Assembly: GCF_037201915.1 (NCBI RefSeq)
Contig: NZ_CP147505.1
Location: 620,001-684,000, forward strand
DNA: 64,000 nucleotides
Source of the DNA: Haloplanus sp. CK5-1
GTDB lineage: Archaea > Halobacteriota > Halobacteria > Halobacteriales > Haloferacaceae
Reading direction: 5' to 3'
Position 1 is the first letter of the stretch; each line of letters opens with the position of its first letter. The notes beneath the pieces were generated by a model. It was given only the letters and a program-made list of their open reading frames with translations, did not search any database and was not told where the DNA came from. Both the position numbers and the translations under genes were made by a program. Below are positions 16,920-25,315 of the stretch, one piece after another.

Positions 16920-18755
16920 ATGGAGGATCGGTCCGCCGAGTCGGTCGAGCGGAGTCCGGCCGACGAGCGGATCCTGTTGATCGCTAACCCCGGCCAAGAT
17001 CGGACGCTCCTCCGGGACTGGCTCGACTCGCTGTCCCGGTACCGCGTCGTCGTTCGCGATCCGGGGGGATCCCTTCCCGACCCCGACTCGTACGATCTCT
17101 GTCTCCTCGACGACGCCGCGCTCGCCCGATCCGCCGACGAACTGCTCGGTCACCGGGCCGAATCGGACCCCGTCTTCCTGCCCTGTCTGCTCGTGACGAC
17201 CGCACGCGACGCCGTCGGCGACCACTTCGCCGTCGAGGACGACGACGGCCGGTCGCTCGTCGACGACATCGTTCCGCTCCCGGTCGAGCAGTCGCTCCTC
17301 AGCCGCCGGATAGAGAACCTGTTGCACGCCCGGCGGGCCGCCACTCGCCTCCGGGAGCGAGAACAGCAGTACGAACGACTGGTCAACCTCACTCCCGAGG
17401 CGCTCCTCGTCCTCCGCGATCACGAGATCGTGTACAGCAACGCGGCCGCGGCCGACACCTTCGCCGGCGGCGACGACGCCGATCTGCAGGGGCGCTCCGT
17501 CACGACGCTCGTCCCGGACGACGCGCTCGACCGGTTCACCGAGACGCTGCGCGACATCGACCGCGACGGGCGGGTCGAGGGGTTCCGGAGCGTCCGCATG
17601 CGGACGACGGCCGGCGACCACGTCCGGACGAAGGTGGCCGGGACCCGTGTCGTCTTCGGCGAGGAACCGGCGACGCAGTTGCTCGTCCGCGACGTGACGG
17701 CCGAACACGAGCGCGAACAGCGGTTGTCCCTGTTCGGACGGGCGATCCAGTCGGCGGCCCAGGGCGTCACGATCGCCGACGCACGACGGGAGGACACCCC
17801 GCTCGTCTACGCCAATTCGGCGTTCGAGGAGATCACGGGCTACTCCCAGGCCGAAGCACTGGGACGGAACTGCCGGTTCCTACAGGGGAGTCGAACCGCG
17901 GACGAACCGGTCGCACGGATGCGACGAGCCATCGACACCGGAACCCCGGTCACCGTCGAAGTGCTGAACTACCGGAAGGACGGCACGGCCTTCTGGAACC
18001 AAGTGGACCTCCTGCCGGTCACCGACGACGACGGGACGGTCACGCACTTCCTCGGGTTGCAGCGCGATATCACCCGACGAAAGTCGCGCGAGGAGCGCCT
18101 GCAGGTGCTCGATCGGGTGTTGCGCCACAACCTGCGCAACCGCATGAACGTGATCATCGGACACGCCGAACGACTCCAGTCCGACGACGATCCGGCCGTC
18201 GTCGAGACGGCGGAAACGATCGAACGCGCGGGACAAAGTCTCCTCTCGATCAGCGAGCAGATCACCGAGTTCGAGGGGCTCATCAGTCGGTCGGACCAGG
18301 GACCCACGGTGTACGATCTGGCGAGTGCCCTCGAACGGGTCGTCGCCGGCGTCCGGGCGGAGCACCCGGCGGCCACGGTCCGCCTCGACAGCCCGGAGTC
18401 GGCGACTATCCGGGGGAGTCGACTCCTCCCGGCGGCACTCGAGGAAGTCCTCGAACTCGCGGTCAGGCCCGGCCCGGCCGACGCCGACGTCGAACTCGTC
18501 GTTCGGGTCGGGGGCGACCGAGTGTGTCTCGACCTGATCGACCACGGACGGACCATCCCCGAGAGCGACTTCGAGGTGATCGCCAGGGAATCGGAGTCGT
18601 CGACCGAACATCCCGACGGACTAGAATTCTGGCTGGTTCGGTGGGCGGTCCTCAACTCGAACGGCGATATGGACGCCGATCCGGTGGACGACCGCCGGTT
18701 CAGCATCCGTCTCCCGCGTGGGGGCGACGAGACGGACCGCGCGACGGAGAGGTAG
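16920..18755 (+). CDS. LOV-domain sensor histidine kinase with degenerate ATPase domain
   Basis: A 611-residue protein. Residues 15-135 form a degenerate receiver (RILLIANPGQDRTLLRDWL, DLCLLDD) lacking the acidic pair and lysine of true receivers. Residues 140-270 are a PAS domain. Residues 270-390 are a LOV domain with the full GRNCRFLQG motif (Cys318), NYRKDG, FWN and the flavin-sensing Gln in LGLQRDIT. The H-box is RVLRHNLRN (His403). The ATPase part lacks the usual N-box Asn residues, reads LIDHGRTIP where DNGPGIP is expected, and has GLEFWLV for GLGLWLV. It should sense blue light, but self-phosphorylation is doubtful. Confidence 0.88.
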   Translation: MEDRSAESVERSPADERILLIANPGQDRTLLRDWLDSLSRYRVVVRDPGGSLPDPDSYDLCLLDDAALARSADELLGHRAESDPVFLPCLLVTTARDAVGDHFAVEDDDGRSLVDDIVPLPVEQSLLSRRIENLLHARRAATRLREREQQYERLVNLTPEALLVLRDHEIVYSNAAAADTFAGGDDADLQGRSVTTLVPDDALDRFTETLRDIDRDGRVEGFRSVRMRTTAGDHVRTKVAGTRVVFGEEPATQLLVRDVTAEHEREQRLSLFGRAIQSAAQGVTIADARREDTPLVYANSAFEEITGYSQAEALGRNCRFLQGSRTADEPVARMRRAIDTGTPVTVEVLNYRKDGTAFWNQVDLLPVTDDDGTVTHFLGLQRDITRRKSREERLQVLDRVLRHNLRNRMNVIIGHAERLQSDDDPAVVETAETIERAGQSLLSISEQITEFEGLISRSDQGPTVYDLASALERVVAGVRAEHPAATVRLDSPESATIRGSRLLPAALEEVLELAVRPGPADADVELVVRVGGDRVCLDLIDHGRTIPESDFEVIARESESSTEHPDGLEFWLVRWAVLNSNGDMDADPVDDRRFSIRLPRGGDETDRATER

Positions 18756-18919
18756 CGCTCCCGACTGCGCCGAGGTCTGCGCTCGTCCCGAACCGGTTCG
18801 CTCGCCACGGGACGACCACACGGAGGCTGTCTCTACGCGGCAATCCAAGCCCGCTACGGCGAGGGATCACCCTCCGACCGGACGGCTGGACGCCGGACCT
18901 AAGATAATTAGTACTGTGG

Positions 18920-19441
18920 GTGAACAGTCTCGTATCGATTATGTACTCCTACGTCCGACGACGGACCTACCACCTCCTGACGCCCGAAGAGGGTGGGAAA
19001 TTCGGGTACTACGTCGACGCAGCCATCATCGCTCTCATCTGTCTGAACGTCGTTATGGTCGTCCTCGAGACGGTCGACGGCCTCAGGGCGAGTTACGGGG
19101 AGTTGTTCTACTGGTTCGAGACTCTCTCCGTCGCCATTTTCACCGCCGAGTATCTGGGACGCCTCTGGACGAGCGTCGAAGACGGTGCCGGGCCAGCAGT
19201 CGGTCGATTACGGTTCGCGACCAAGCCGATGCTACTCGTCGATCTCGTGGCTATCGCACCGTTCTACATGAAAAAGCAAGGGGTACTTACGAGAAGGAGC
19301 CACGGAGAGCGGGTGGATCTTGAGTTCTGCCAAGACCCAGTCCCACTGGGACTGTCCGAACTGCTCCCACACCGCCACGAAGGCCGTCAAACACTAGTAC
19401 AGAATCGCCAGCAGTATTACAGCGATTATTTTCAGCAGTAA
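18920..19441 (+). pseudogene. Voltage-gated ion channel, truncated after the voltage-sensor region
   Basis: The frame starts with GTG, and an in-frame ATG lies seven codons later. MYSYVRRRTYHLLTPEEGG leads into helices DAAIIALICLNVVMVVLETVDGL, ETLSVAIFTAEYLGRLWTS and MLLVDLVAIAPFYM, matching S1-S3 of haloarchaeal Kv-like channels. After FYMKKQG (about residue 118) the sequence becomes unrelated: the S4 arginine helix and the selectivity-filter pore are missing. The break near 19275 precedes non-chromosomal-looking sequence. A product without a pore cannot conduct ions. Confidence 0.75.
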
Positions 19442-19766
19442 CGCGAGCCATCGCGGAGTTCGTGCTTTGCGTTACAGTGATCGTCCATACATCCATCCGA
19501 AGACCACTTCGGAGCGTCGGGTCACGAGCAGATACCTACCCCCCGGATGCGGGCGGTATCCAGCGGGCCGGTCGGGTTCATAAACCGGCCTCCAAACTAG
19601 AACCGCTGTACGGCGAGGTGGCAGATGTAACAGTAACCGGACAACTATACGAATCGCAAGACGGCGTTGGGATACCCGTGTAGTAGAAGGGCGCGTTCTT
19701 GAGCGGTGTTTGTTTCTCCAATAAGAACGCCGTGAAATGAAGAGACAAGCCGTGTAACTCCACTAA
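19442..19766 (+). other. Junk-like stretch between truncated channel and tRNA-Thr
   Basis: About 325 bases of mixed composition, AT-richer than the core. A 73-codon plus-strand frame (19462-19683) and a minus-strand frame that runs through the tRNA both look spurious. Just left of it, near 19300-19390, plus-strand codons read SHWDCPNCSHTATKAVKH and a stop, possibly the end of a zinc-ribbon gene fragment that I could not identify. Confidence 0.3.
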
Positions 19767-19837
19767 GCCTAGGCCGGAATTTGAATCCGGGGTCTCGTCC
19801 TTACCAAGGACGCGCTTTACCGCTAAGCTACCCAGGC
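19767..19837 (-). tRNA. tRNA-Thr (GGT anticodon)
   Basis: Minus-strand cloverleaf of 71 bases: acceptor GCCTGGG/CCTAGGC (one G-U pair), D stem GCTT/AAGC, anticodon stem CGTCC/GGACG with loop TTGGTAA (anticodon GGT), T stem CCGGA/TCCGG with loop TTCAAAT. CCA is not encoded. It is the left border of the island: its 5' 31 bases plus two upstream bases recur exactly at 31306-31338. Its upstream promoter region therefore belongs to the island. Confidence 0.95.
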
Positions 19838-19839
19838 AC
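19807..19839. repeat. Left 33-bp att-like repeat (within tRNA-Thr)
   Basis: It starts AGGACGCGCTTTACCGCTAA on the plus strand and ends at CCCAGGCAC. It is identical to 31306-31338 and covers the tRNA from the anticodon stem to its 5' end plus two bases. Confidence 0.85.
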
Positions 19840-20007
19840 TCAGGGTGCGTACACCCCGATTTCTCGCCTTCTGCACCCGATTCTATTACACAGTCGTATA
19901 AGAATGTGATGAAAGCCACCGGGCGTGCCGTGCCGTGCCAAAGCAACGACCGGAAACCTTCCGAAGCTCCCACCCTCAATGAGGCTACCCTTTCGTTCAG
20001 TCGTTCG

Positions 20008-20518
20008 TCAAGCGGTTTCAGGCGCAACGAACGCGGTTAGCAACCAGAAAGTGAATCGACTTCGCCACCTCGTTTGTTTTCCTCGATCCCGACCGCAGTA
20101 TCCTCTACAGGGGGTGTGCGACACCGCATACTCTTCCTCAATTTCTGGGACATCCGAGACAGCGTAGCACTGGATCGGTTTTTCTTGCTTCGTCGTGACG
20201 GGGAAGTCGTAGTTATCAGCCTGGTATTTGAAGTCCTTCCCCTCGGACAGACGCTCCTCGACGAACTCTTCGTGGTCGTCTAACCGTTTCTTGAAAGTCT
20301 CACGCGAGTATTCTGGAACGTCGTCGGCTCGTCGCTTGAACAACCGTACGAACTCCTCGTCCAGTTCATAGCCGACGGAATTTCGCCCCGCGACCATCGC
20401 GGCGAACGAAGGCGTCCCTGTTCCCAAGAACGGGTCAAGCACGGTATCCCCGTAGACAGAACACATGTTGATGAGTCGATACGGAATCTCGAATGGGTAC
20501 GCCCCGGCCCGCTCTCTT
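20008..20518 (-). pseudogene. C-terminal fragment of a DNA methyltransferase
   Basis: The minus-strand frame reads AGAYPFEIPYRLINM, then SVYGDTVLDPFLGTGT and AGRNSVGYELDEEFVRLFKRRA. These are the C-terminal target and SAM motifs of N6-adenine/N4-cytosine methyltransferases of the beta class. The N-terminal catalytic DPPY region is absent; upstream codons turn into unnatural Pro/Ser/Arg-rich sequence, so the frame is broken near 20518. The C-terminus also degrades after EEEYAVSHTP. It probably derives from a restriction-modification system on the mobile element. Confidence 0.65.
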
Positions 20519-20519
20519 A

Positions 20520-20763
20520 AATATGATCTCGCGGACGACGAGTTCGCTTCTCCTGCACTCGAACACATCAACGTTCTCAGCCTTGCCAAGGAAATGGCTA
20601 ATCTTGGACCAATTAAACCCGGAGCAGGCGGCGGCTTCGAGTACAGATCGAAGTCAGACCAATCCACTGAGTATTACGAACAGGTATTCCGCCGATTCGA
20701 CGATCTCATCGAAGCCAAACCAGGTGAGATAGTTTCCATCGATTCCCTCACTGACTCTGTTCC
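20520..20763 (+). other. Unidentified coding fragment
   Basis: On the plus strand the codons read KYDLADDEFASPALEHINV and then LAKEMANLGPIKPG and YYEQVFRRFDDLIEAKPGE. This has the composition of a genuine protein and is not a shadow of the methyltransferase remnant. I cannot identify the family. It is joined in frame to a histidine-kinase tail, presumably by rearrangement. It could be the edge of a restriction enzyme gene next to the methyltransferase. Confidence 0.35.
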
Positions 20764-20975
20764 ATCTCACGGTAACGGACCAAGCATTCCTGAAGACGAA
20801 CAGGCTGCGGTGTTTGCTCCAAGGCATTCATCCGATCCTGATGGAACTGGGTTTGGGTTGACTATCGTTCAGCGCCTCGCTGAAGCACATGGATGGGACG
20901 TCACGCTGACTGACAGCGAGTCCGGTGGTGCACGATTCGAGTTTACTGGCGTCGAAATCCGCGATGAATACACGC
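20764..20975 (+). pseudogene. Histidine kinase C-terminal ATPase fragment
   Basis: NGPSIPEDEQAAVFAPRHS, SDPDGTGFGLTIVQRLAEAHGW and ESGGARFEFTGVE are the G1 box, G2 box and final strand of a haloarchaeal HATPase domain. There is no histidine box or N-box upstream. The fragment ends just before MITE copy A. It is a leftover of a larger kinase gene. Confidence 0.65.
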
Positions 20976-21002
20976 CATCTGCTGCATCAACGGAGCGGAA
21001 CT

Positions 21003-21091
21003 ACTATAGTAGCCTTTGTAAGTCATCACACACCTGATCGCATGACTGCGTTCGATCAGGTGTGCGGACAGTTACAAACGCTACTATAGCA
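21003..21091. mobile_element. Palindromic MITE, copy A
   Basis: An 89-base element with outer inverted repeats (CTATAGTAGC near 21004 and its complement near 21081, extended by TTTGTAA/TTACAAA with one mismatch). An inner perfect repeat CACACCTGATCG/CGATCAGGTGTG could extrude as a hairpin. It is 88/89 identical to copy B at 24984-25072, in the same orientation. It encodes no protein, so a transposase acting in trans is presumed. Confidence 0.75.
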
Positions 21092-21129
21092 GCGCTCAAG
21101 TGTTGTGACCACACAGCGAGCAATTACTG

Positions 21130-21260
21130 GTAGTAAGAGCGTGTCATAGAAAAATTCGCACGCATTGCCTATCCAACTCTTGTCAAGACTCGCGTGCAAG
21201 AAGCGCGTATTCGGCAACGGAAGTATCCCTATTTACTTAAGTTATCGGTTCAAGAAAATC
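21130..21260. other. Possible IS-end remnant
   Basis: The sequence GAGCGTGTCATAGAA near 21138 resembles the terminal repeat of the complete IS at 27967-29035 (GAGGGTGTCATAGAAC). It is followed by AT-rich sequence without an ORF. It may be a solo end of a related element. The similarity is short, so this is tentative. Confidence 0.25.
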
Positions 21261-21276
21261 GATTTGGGGGCAAGCT

Positions 21277-24200
21277 GTGACCACAACGGACGATAGAATA
21301 CACGTTCTTCATGTCGATGATGACCCGGCGTTCGATAGCATGGCCGCTGAGTTTCCGAGCCATAGCGACGACCGAATCACCGTTCGTACCGCAACCACTC
21401 CCAACGAGGGACTAGCGCGTTTAAGCAATCACGACATTGACTGTATCGTCTCCGAATACGACACACCTGGCTGCGATGGGCTTAGCTTTCTTGAGACTGT
21501 CCGCGAGGAGTATCCCGGCCTACCGTTTATTTTCTACACCAACGAGGACTTTGAGACGGTCGTATCCGAGGCAATGTCGACGGGTAGTACTGATTACGTC
21601 CCGAAAGGTAGTTCGACCGAACATTTCGCATTTCTCGCACAGCGAATCATCGCTGCAACCGAACAGCAACGAGCAAGCGAGTCCGAACGCATTGCTGCCC
21701 TCATCAGAGATATTCAGTCTGATCTCGTCCGGGCCCGGACACGTGAGGAATTCGAGACTAGCGTCTGTGAGCGGCTCGTCGACGCTGACCCCTACACATT
21801 TGCCTGGATTGGTAGCCTCGATGCTGACACTGCCCATGTGAGTACCAGAGCGTCGGCTGGACAGGAAGCGGGCTATCTTGATACGACTGAGATGACTGTC
21901 GATGACAGTGCAACTGGGCAGGGACCAACGGGGCAGGCTATTAAAACTCGCTCAACGCAGGTGGTTCAAGATATTTCGGCGGATTCAACCTACGACCCGT
22001 GGCGCGAGGCGGCGCTCGAACGGAGCTATCAATCGAGTGCTGCGATCCCGATCGAGTACGACGAAACCCTCTATGGCGTGTTGAACGTTTACGCTGCCCA
22101 TCCAAAAGCGTTCGATGGTGACGAACAGTCGTTACTCGAAGATCTCAGCGAGACCATCGCGCATGCGTACTACCGCATTCAGATCCGAGACCAGTATGAT
22201 TCTCAGTATCGGGAGTTGTTCGAGGACGCACCGGTAATGATGGCCTTCACGCGCGAGGCGAATGGCGAACCGATTATCGAGGACTGTAATTCGCTGTTTG
22301 CCGACAAACTGGGCTACTCACGAGAGGAGCTTCAGGAACAACCACTTGCAAACGTATACACCGAAACGTCTGCCGAGCGACTGTTAAATAAAGGCGGGTA
22401 TCAGCGATCTCTCGAAGGCGAGTTCACACCTCAAGAGCGCGAGTTTGTCACAGCCGACGATGAGCGATTAGTCACACTCCTCCAGGCGACGCCACGCCGG
22501 AATGAAGAGGGCGACATTATCGGGACTCACACACTGTACGTCGACATTACCGATCGCAAGCGCGCCCAGTCGGTGCTTGAACGGGCGGAAGCGATGGACG
22601 CATCGATGGACGGGATTTCGATCCTCAACGAAAACAACGAATTGATCTATTTAAATCAGGCCCACGCGGACATCTACGGATACGATGATCCCGAAGCACT
22701 GGTCGGGAACACATGGAAAATATTTTACGAGGACAATGAGGTTGAGCGGCTCGAGAGCGAGGTCCTCAGAGCCCTCGAAGATCGGGGAAAATGGCGTGGC
22801 GAAGCCACGGGAAGACGAAAGAATGGTGAAACCTTCCACCAGGACCTATCGCTGACTGAGACTGACAACGGTGGTCTCATCTGTGTCGTTCGTGACACCA
22901 CCGAGCGCAAAGAGCGAGAAGAGGAAATTAAGCACCTCAAGGAACGGCTCGAACTTGCAATCGAGGGCGCTGAACTGGGCATCTGGGACTGGGATCTGAC
23001 CACCGACGAGGTGGAGTTCAACGAGCAATGGGCGCAGATGCTTGGCTACTCGCTCGATGAGATCGAGCCACACCTCGACGCCTGGGAGAAACGCGTCCAT
23101 CCCGACGATGTTGACGATGTCGAGGCGGCCCTCGATGCACACATCGCAGGTGAGACCCACTACTACGACACCGAACACCGAATGCGGACCGCCGACGGCG
23201 ACTGGAAGTGGATTCGCGATGTCGGTAAGATTGTCGAACGGGATGCAGACGGCAACCCCGTTCGTGCTGTGGGGATTCACATCGATATCGACGAACGGAA
23301 ACAACGCGAGCAGGAACTCCAACAGTTCCGGAAAGCCGTCGAACAAACCGCTCACGTGGTGTATATTACTGATACTGACGGGACTATCGAGTACGTCAAT
23401 CCGGCATTCGAGGAGATCACTGGGTTCAGCGAATCCGAAGCCGTGGGCCAAGATCCGAGTATCCTCAAGTCGGGTGAATACGACGAGGAGTATTACGAAG
23501 ACCTCTGGGAGACGATCCTCTCAGGCGAGCAATGGGCCGACGAAATGCTTGAAGAAAGAGCCGACGGCGAAGAAATCATTTTCAATCAGACGATCTCACC
23601 GATCACCGACGAAGACGGACAACCACAGAAGTTCGTCGCTGTCAGCCAAGACACCACTCAGCAAAAGGAATACGAGCGAAAACTTGAAGAGCAAAGGGAT
23701 AATCTCGAAGTGCTCAATCAGGTCGTACGTCACGATATTCGCAACGATATGGCTGTCGTTAGTGGTCGAGCGGACCTGCTCGAAGAACACGTCGAAGAGG
23801 CTGGAAAAAAGCATTTAGAGTCGATCCAGGACTCGGCCGAAAGCGCAACCGGGTTGACAAAGACGGCTCGTGATCTCTCCGAGGTCATGCTAAGTACTGA
23901 AGAAGACGTAGAACCTGTCAGGCTGGATCAGTGTCTCAACTCAGTGATTGAGAACGTCCGTGAGAAGTTTGATACGGCCGTGATTACTATCGAGGATCAG
24001 ATTTCGGGAACCCAAGTTCGGGGAAACGAGTTGCTTGAAGCGGTGTTTCGGAACCTCATTCACAACGCGGTGGTCCACAACGACAAGCAGAAACCCGAGG
24101 TGCGGATTTCGACGAGGATTGATGAAGGGACTACCACTGTCAGGGTCGCAGACAACGGTCCCGGTATTCCCGATACTCAAAAGGAGACGATCTTTGGGAA

Positions 24201-24363
24201 GGGGGAAAAAGGCCTTGACAGCCCGGGAACCGGGCTCGGGCTCTATCTGGTCGAGACGCTCGTCGAGCAGTACGGTGGCGATGTATGGGTCGAAGATAAC
24301 GATCCAGAAGGGAGCGTGTTCTTCGTTGAACTTCCACTCACAGAGGCGGCAGCCACGGAGTGA
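21277..24363 (+). CDS. Large multi-PAS sensor histidine kinase with receiver-like N-terminus
   Basis: A 1028-residue protein with a GTG start and a G-rich stretch just upstream. Residues 8-125 form a receiver-like domain (VLHVDDDP) with Glu60 where the phospho-accepting Asp is expected (IVSEYDTPG). Residues 145-305 form a GAF domain. Four PAS/PAC units follow at about 310-430, 440-560, 570-685 and 690-805. The H-box is VVRHDIRNDM (His819). The ATPase domain is complete: N-box NLIHNAVVHN, VADNGPGIP and GTGLGLYLV. No transmembrane helix is present, so it is cytoplasmic. The gene is AT-richer than the core and bracketed by two MITEs, suggesting recent transfer. Confidence 0.92.
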   Translation: MTTTDDRIHVLHVDDDPAFDSMAAEFPSHSDDRITVRTATTPNEGLARLSNHDIDCIVSEYDTPGCDGLSFLETVREEYPGLPFIFYTNEDFETVVSEAMSTGSTDYVPKGSSTEHFAFLAQRIIAATEQQRASESERIAALIRDIQSDLVRARTREEFETSVCERLVDADPYTFAWIGSLDADTAHVSTRASAGQEAGYLDTTEMTVDDSATGQGPTGQAIKTRSTQVVQDISADSTYDPWREAALERSYQSSAAIPIEYDETLYGVLNVYAAHPKAFDGDEQSLLEDLSETIAHAYYRIQIRDQYDSQYRELFEDAPVMMAFTREANGEPIIEDCNSLFADKLGYSREELQEQPLANVYTETSAERLLNKGGYQRSLEGEFTPQEREFVTADDERLVTLLQATPRRNEEGDIIGTHTLYVDITDRKRAQSVLERAEAMDASMDGISILNENNELIYLNQAHADIYGYDDPEALVGNTWKIFYEDNEVERLESEVLRALEDRGKWRGEATGRRKNGETFHQDLSLTETDNGGLICVVRDTTERKEREEEIKHLKERLELAIEGAELGIWDWDLTTDEVEFNEQWAQMLGYSLDEIEPHLDAWEKRVHPDDVDDVEAALDAHIAGETHYYDTEHRMRTADGDWKWIRDVGKIVERDADGNPVRAVGIHIDIDERKQREQELQQFRKAVEQTAHVVYITDTDGTIEYVNPAFEEITGFSESEAVGQDPSILKSGEYDEEYYEDLWETILSGEQWADEMLEERADGEEIIFNQTISPITDEDGQPQKFVAVSQDTTQQKEYERKLEEQRDNLEVLNQVVRHDIRNDMAVVSGRADLLEEHVEEAGKKHLESIQDSAESATGLTKTARDLSEVMLSTEEDVEPVRLDQCLNSVIENVREKFDTAVITIEDQISGTQVRGNELLEAVFRNLIHNAVVHNDKQKPEVRISTRIDEGTTTVRVADNGPGIPDTQKETIFGKGEKGLDSPGTGLGLYLVETLVEQYGGDVWVEDNDPEGSVFFVELPLTEAAATE

Positions 24364-24593
24364 CGCCCTTAACAACTCCTGCTGCTGAACTCACCCTCTG
24401 TATCTTGTACTGTCTTCTGTAACTATATCTATCTCAACGTTTTCACTCTTGATTGCACTGCGGTAAATCGGGTGTGAATGTTTCTATGAACCGCTTCGTT
24501 GGATCCTTGGTAGGCGGGACTTCTCAAAAACCGACTAAACGTACCGTGCATATCTCGCCCGCCGCCTCTGAGGAGGCTTGTAACAGTAGTTGT

Positions 24594-24806
24594 GATATGA
24601 TTTCTTTATTCAAAGGTGGACTGTCTTGGGCGGGTGAGGCGAACGTTGGTGGCTGGGATGGGTACTACGCTCAGGTAGCGATCGACGAAGGAGTGAGTAC
24701 TGTGTTGACGATTGACGACGACTTCGAACGGATTGATGCATTCGATACCGACGTCATCCTCTCAGCCGACGAATTTAGCGAGCTGAACAGGTTTCTTGGC
24801 AACTGA
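24594..24806 (+). pseudogene. PIN-domain (VapC-like) C-terminal fragment
   Basis: The codons WDGYYAQVAIDEGVSTVLTI, DDDFERIDAFDTDVILSADEF and ELNRFLGN match the last third of haloarchaeal VapC-type PIN proteins, including the final acidic residues. The N-terminal catalytic Asp and Glu are missing; upstream codons look random. Probably the remnant of a toxin gene. Confidence 0.55.
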
Positions 24807-24983
24807 TTCCAGCCTTCAGTCTGAATAACGAACCCGTATTACAAACTACTGGGACACCTGCAAGAGCGCTGAGAGTGGACTACTAGCAGTTCTCTGGTGT
24901 GGTGACCGCACACCGAGAGAGGGACAACAGTGGAAACGGCGTTCCACATCGAGAACCTACTAGTCGACACGAGTCTGCAAAGC

Positions 24984-25072
24984 ACTATAGTAGCCTTTGT
25001 AAGTCATCACACACCTGATCGCATGACTGCGTTCGATCAGATGTGCGGACAGTTACAAACGCTACTATAGCA
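24984..25072. mobile_element. Palindromic MITE, copy B
   Basis: An 89-base element, identical to copy A except one base (GATCAGATGTG instead of GATCAGGTGTG). It has the same orientation and the same outer and inner inverted repeats. It abuts the Usp-like fragment at 25073. Confidence 0.75.
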
Positions 25073-25240
25073 ACCAGAGCCGATTCTCCGAATCGAACCT
25101 CTCGGTTCTGATCCGTCGTGTGTTGCCCACTCTGTGAGGAACTGCTCGCCTGCCTCGCGGTCTGCAGCGACGTTGAGCACGGTCACCTCGGTTCCGAACC
25201 CCGCTCGGAGCAATTTTGCGATGGGAGTTCTGTTCGACAT
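25073..25240 (-). pseudogene. Usp-like fragment next to MITE B
   Basis: A minus-strand frame begins MSNRTPIAKLLRAGFGTEVT and continues VLNVAADREAGEQFLTEWA, reminiscent of universal-stress-protein domains attached to haloarchaeal transporters. It runs into MITE copy B and ends there. Too short for a confident family call. Confidence 0.3.
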
Positions 25241-25315
25241 CTATGACCGAACTCTCCGGCGGTTACTCTAGATCAAGTGCGAAGACACATATGCTGCCAG
25301 AGTCCCAGTGTATAC

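Noticed and set aside
19578-20027. 149-codon minus-strand ORF
   Set aside because: It reads straight through tRNA-Thr and changes character on both sides.
20465-21037. A single 190-residue plus-strand protein
   Set aside because: The end is a clear histidine kinase ATPase tail and the start is unrelated; it is a chimera of fragments, so I split it.
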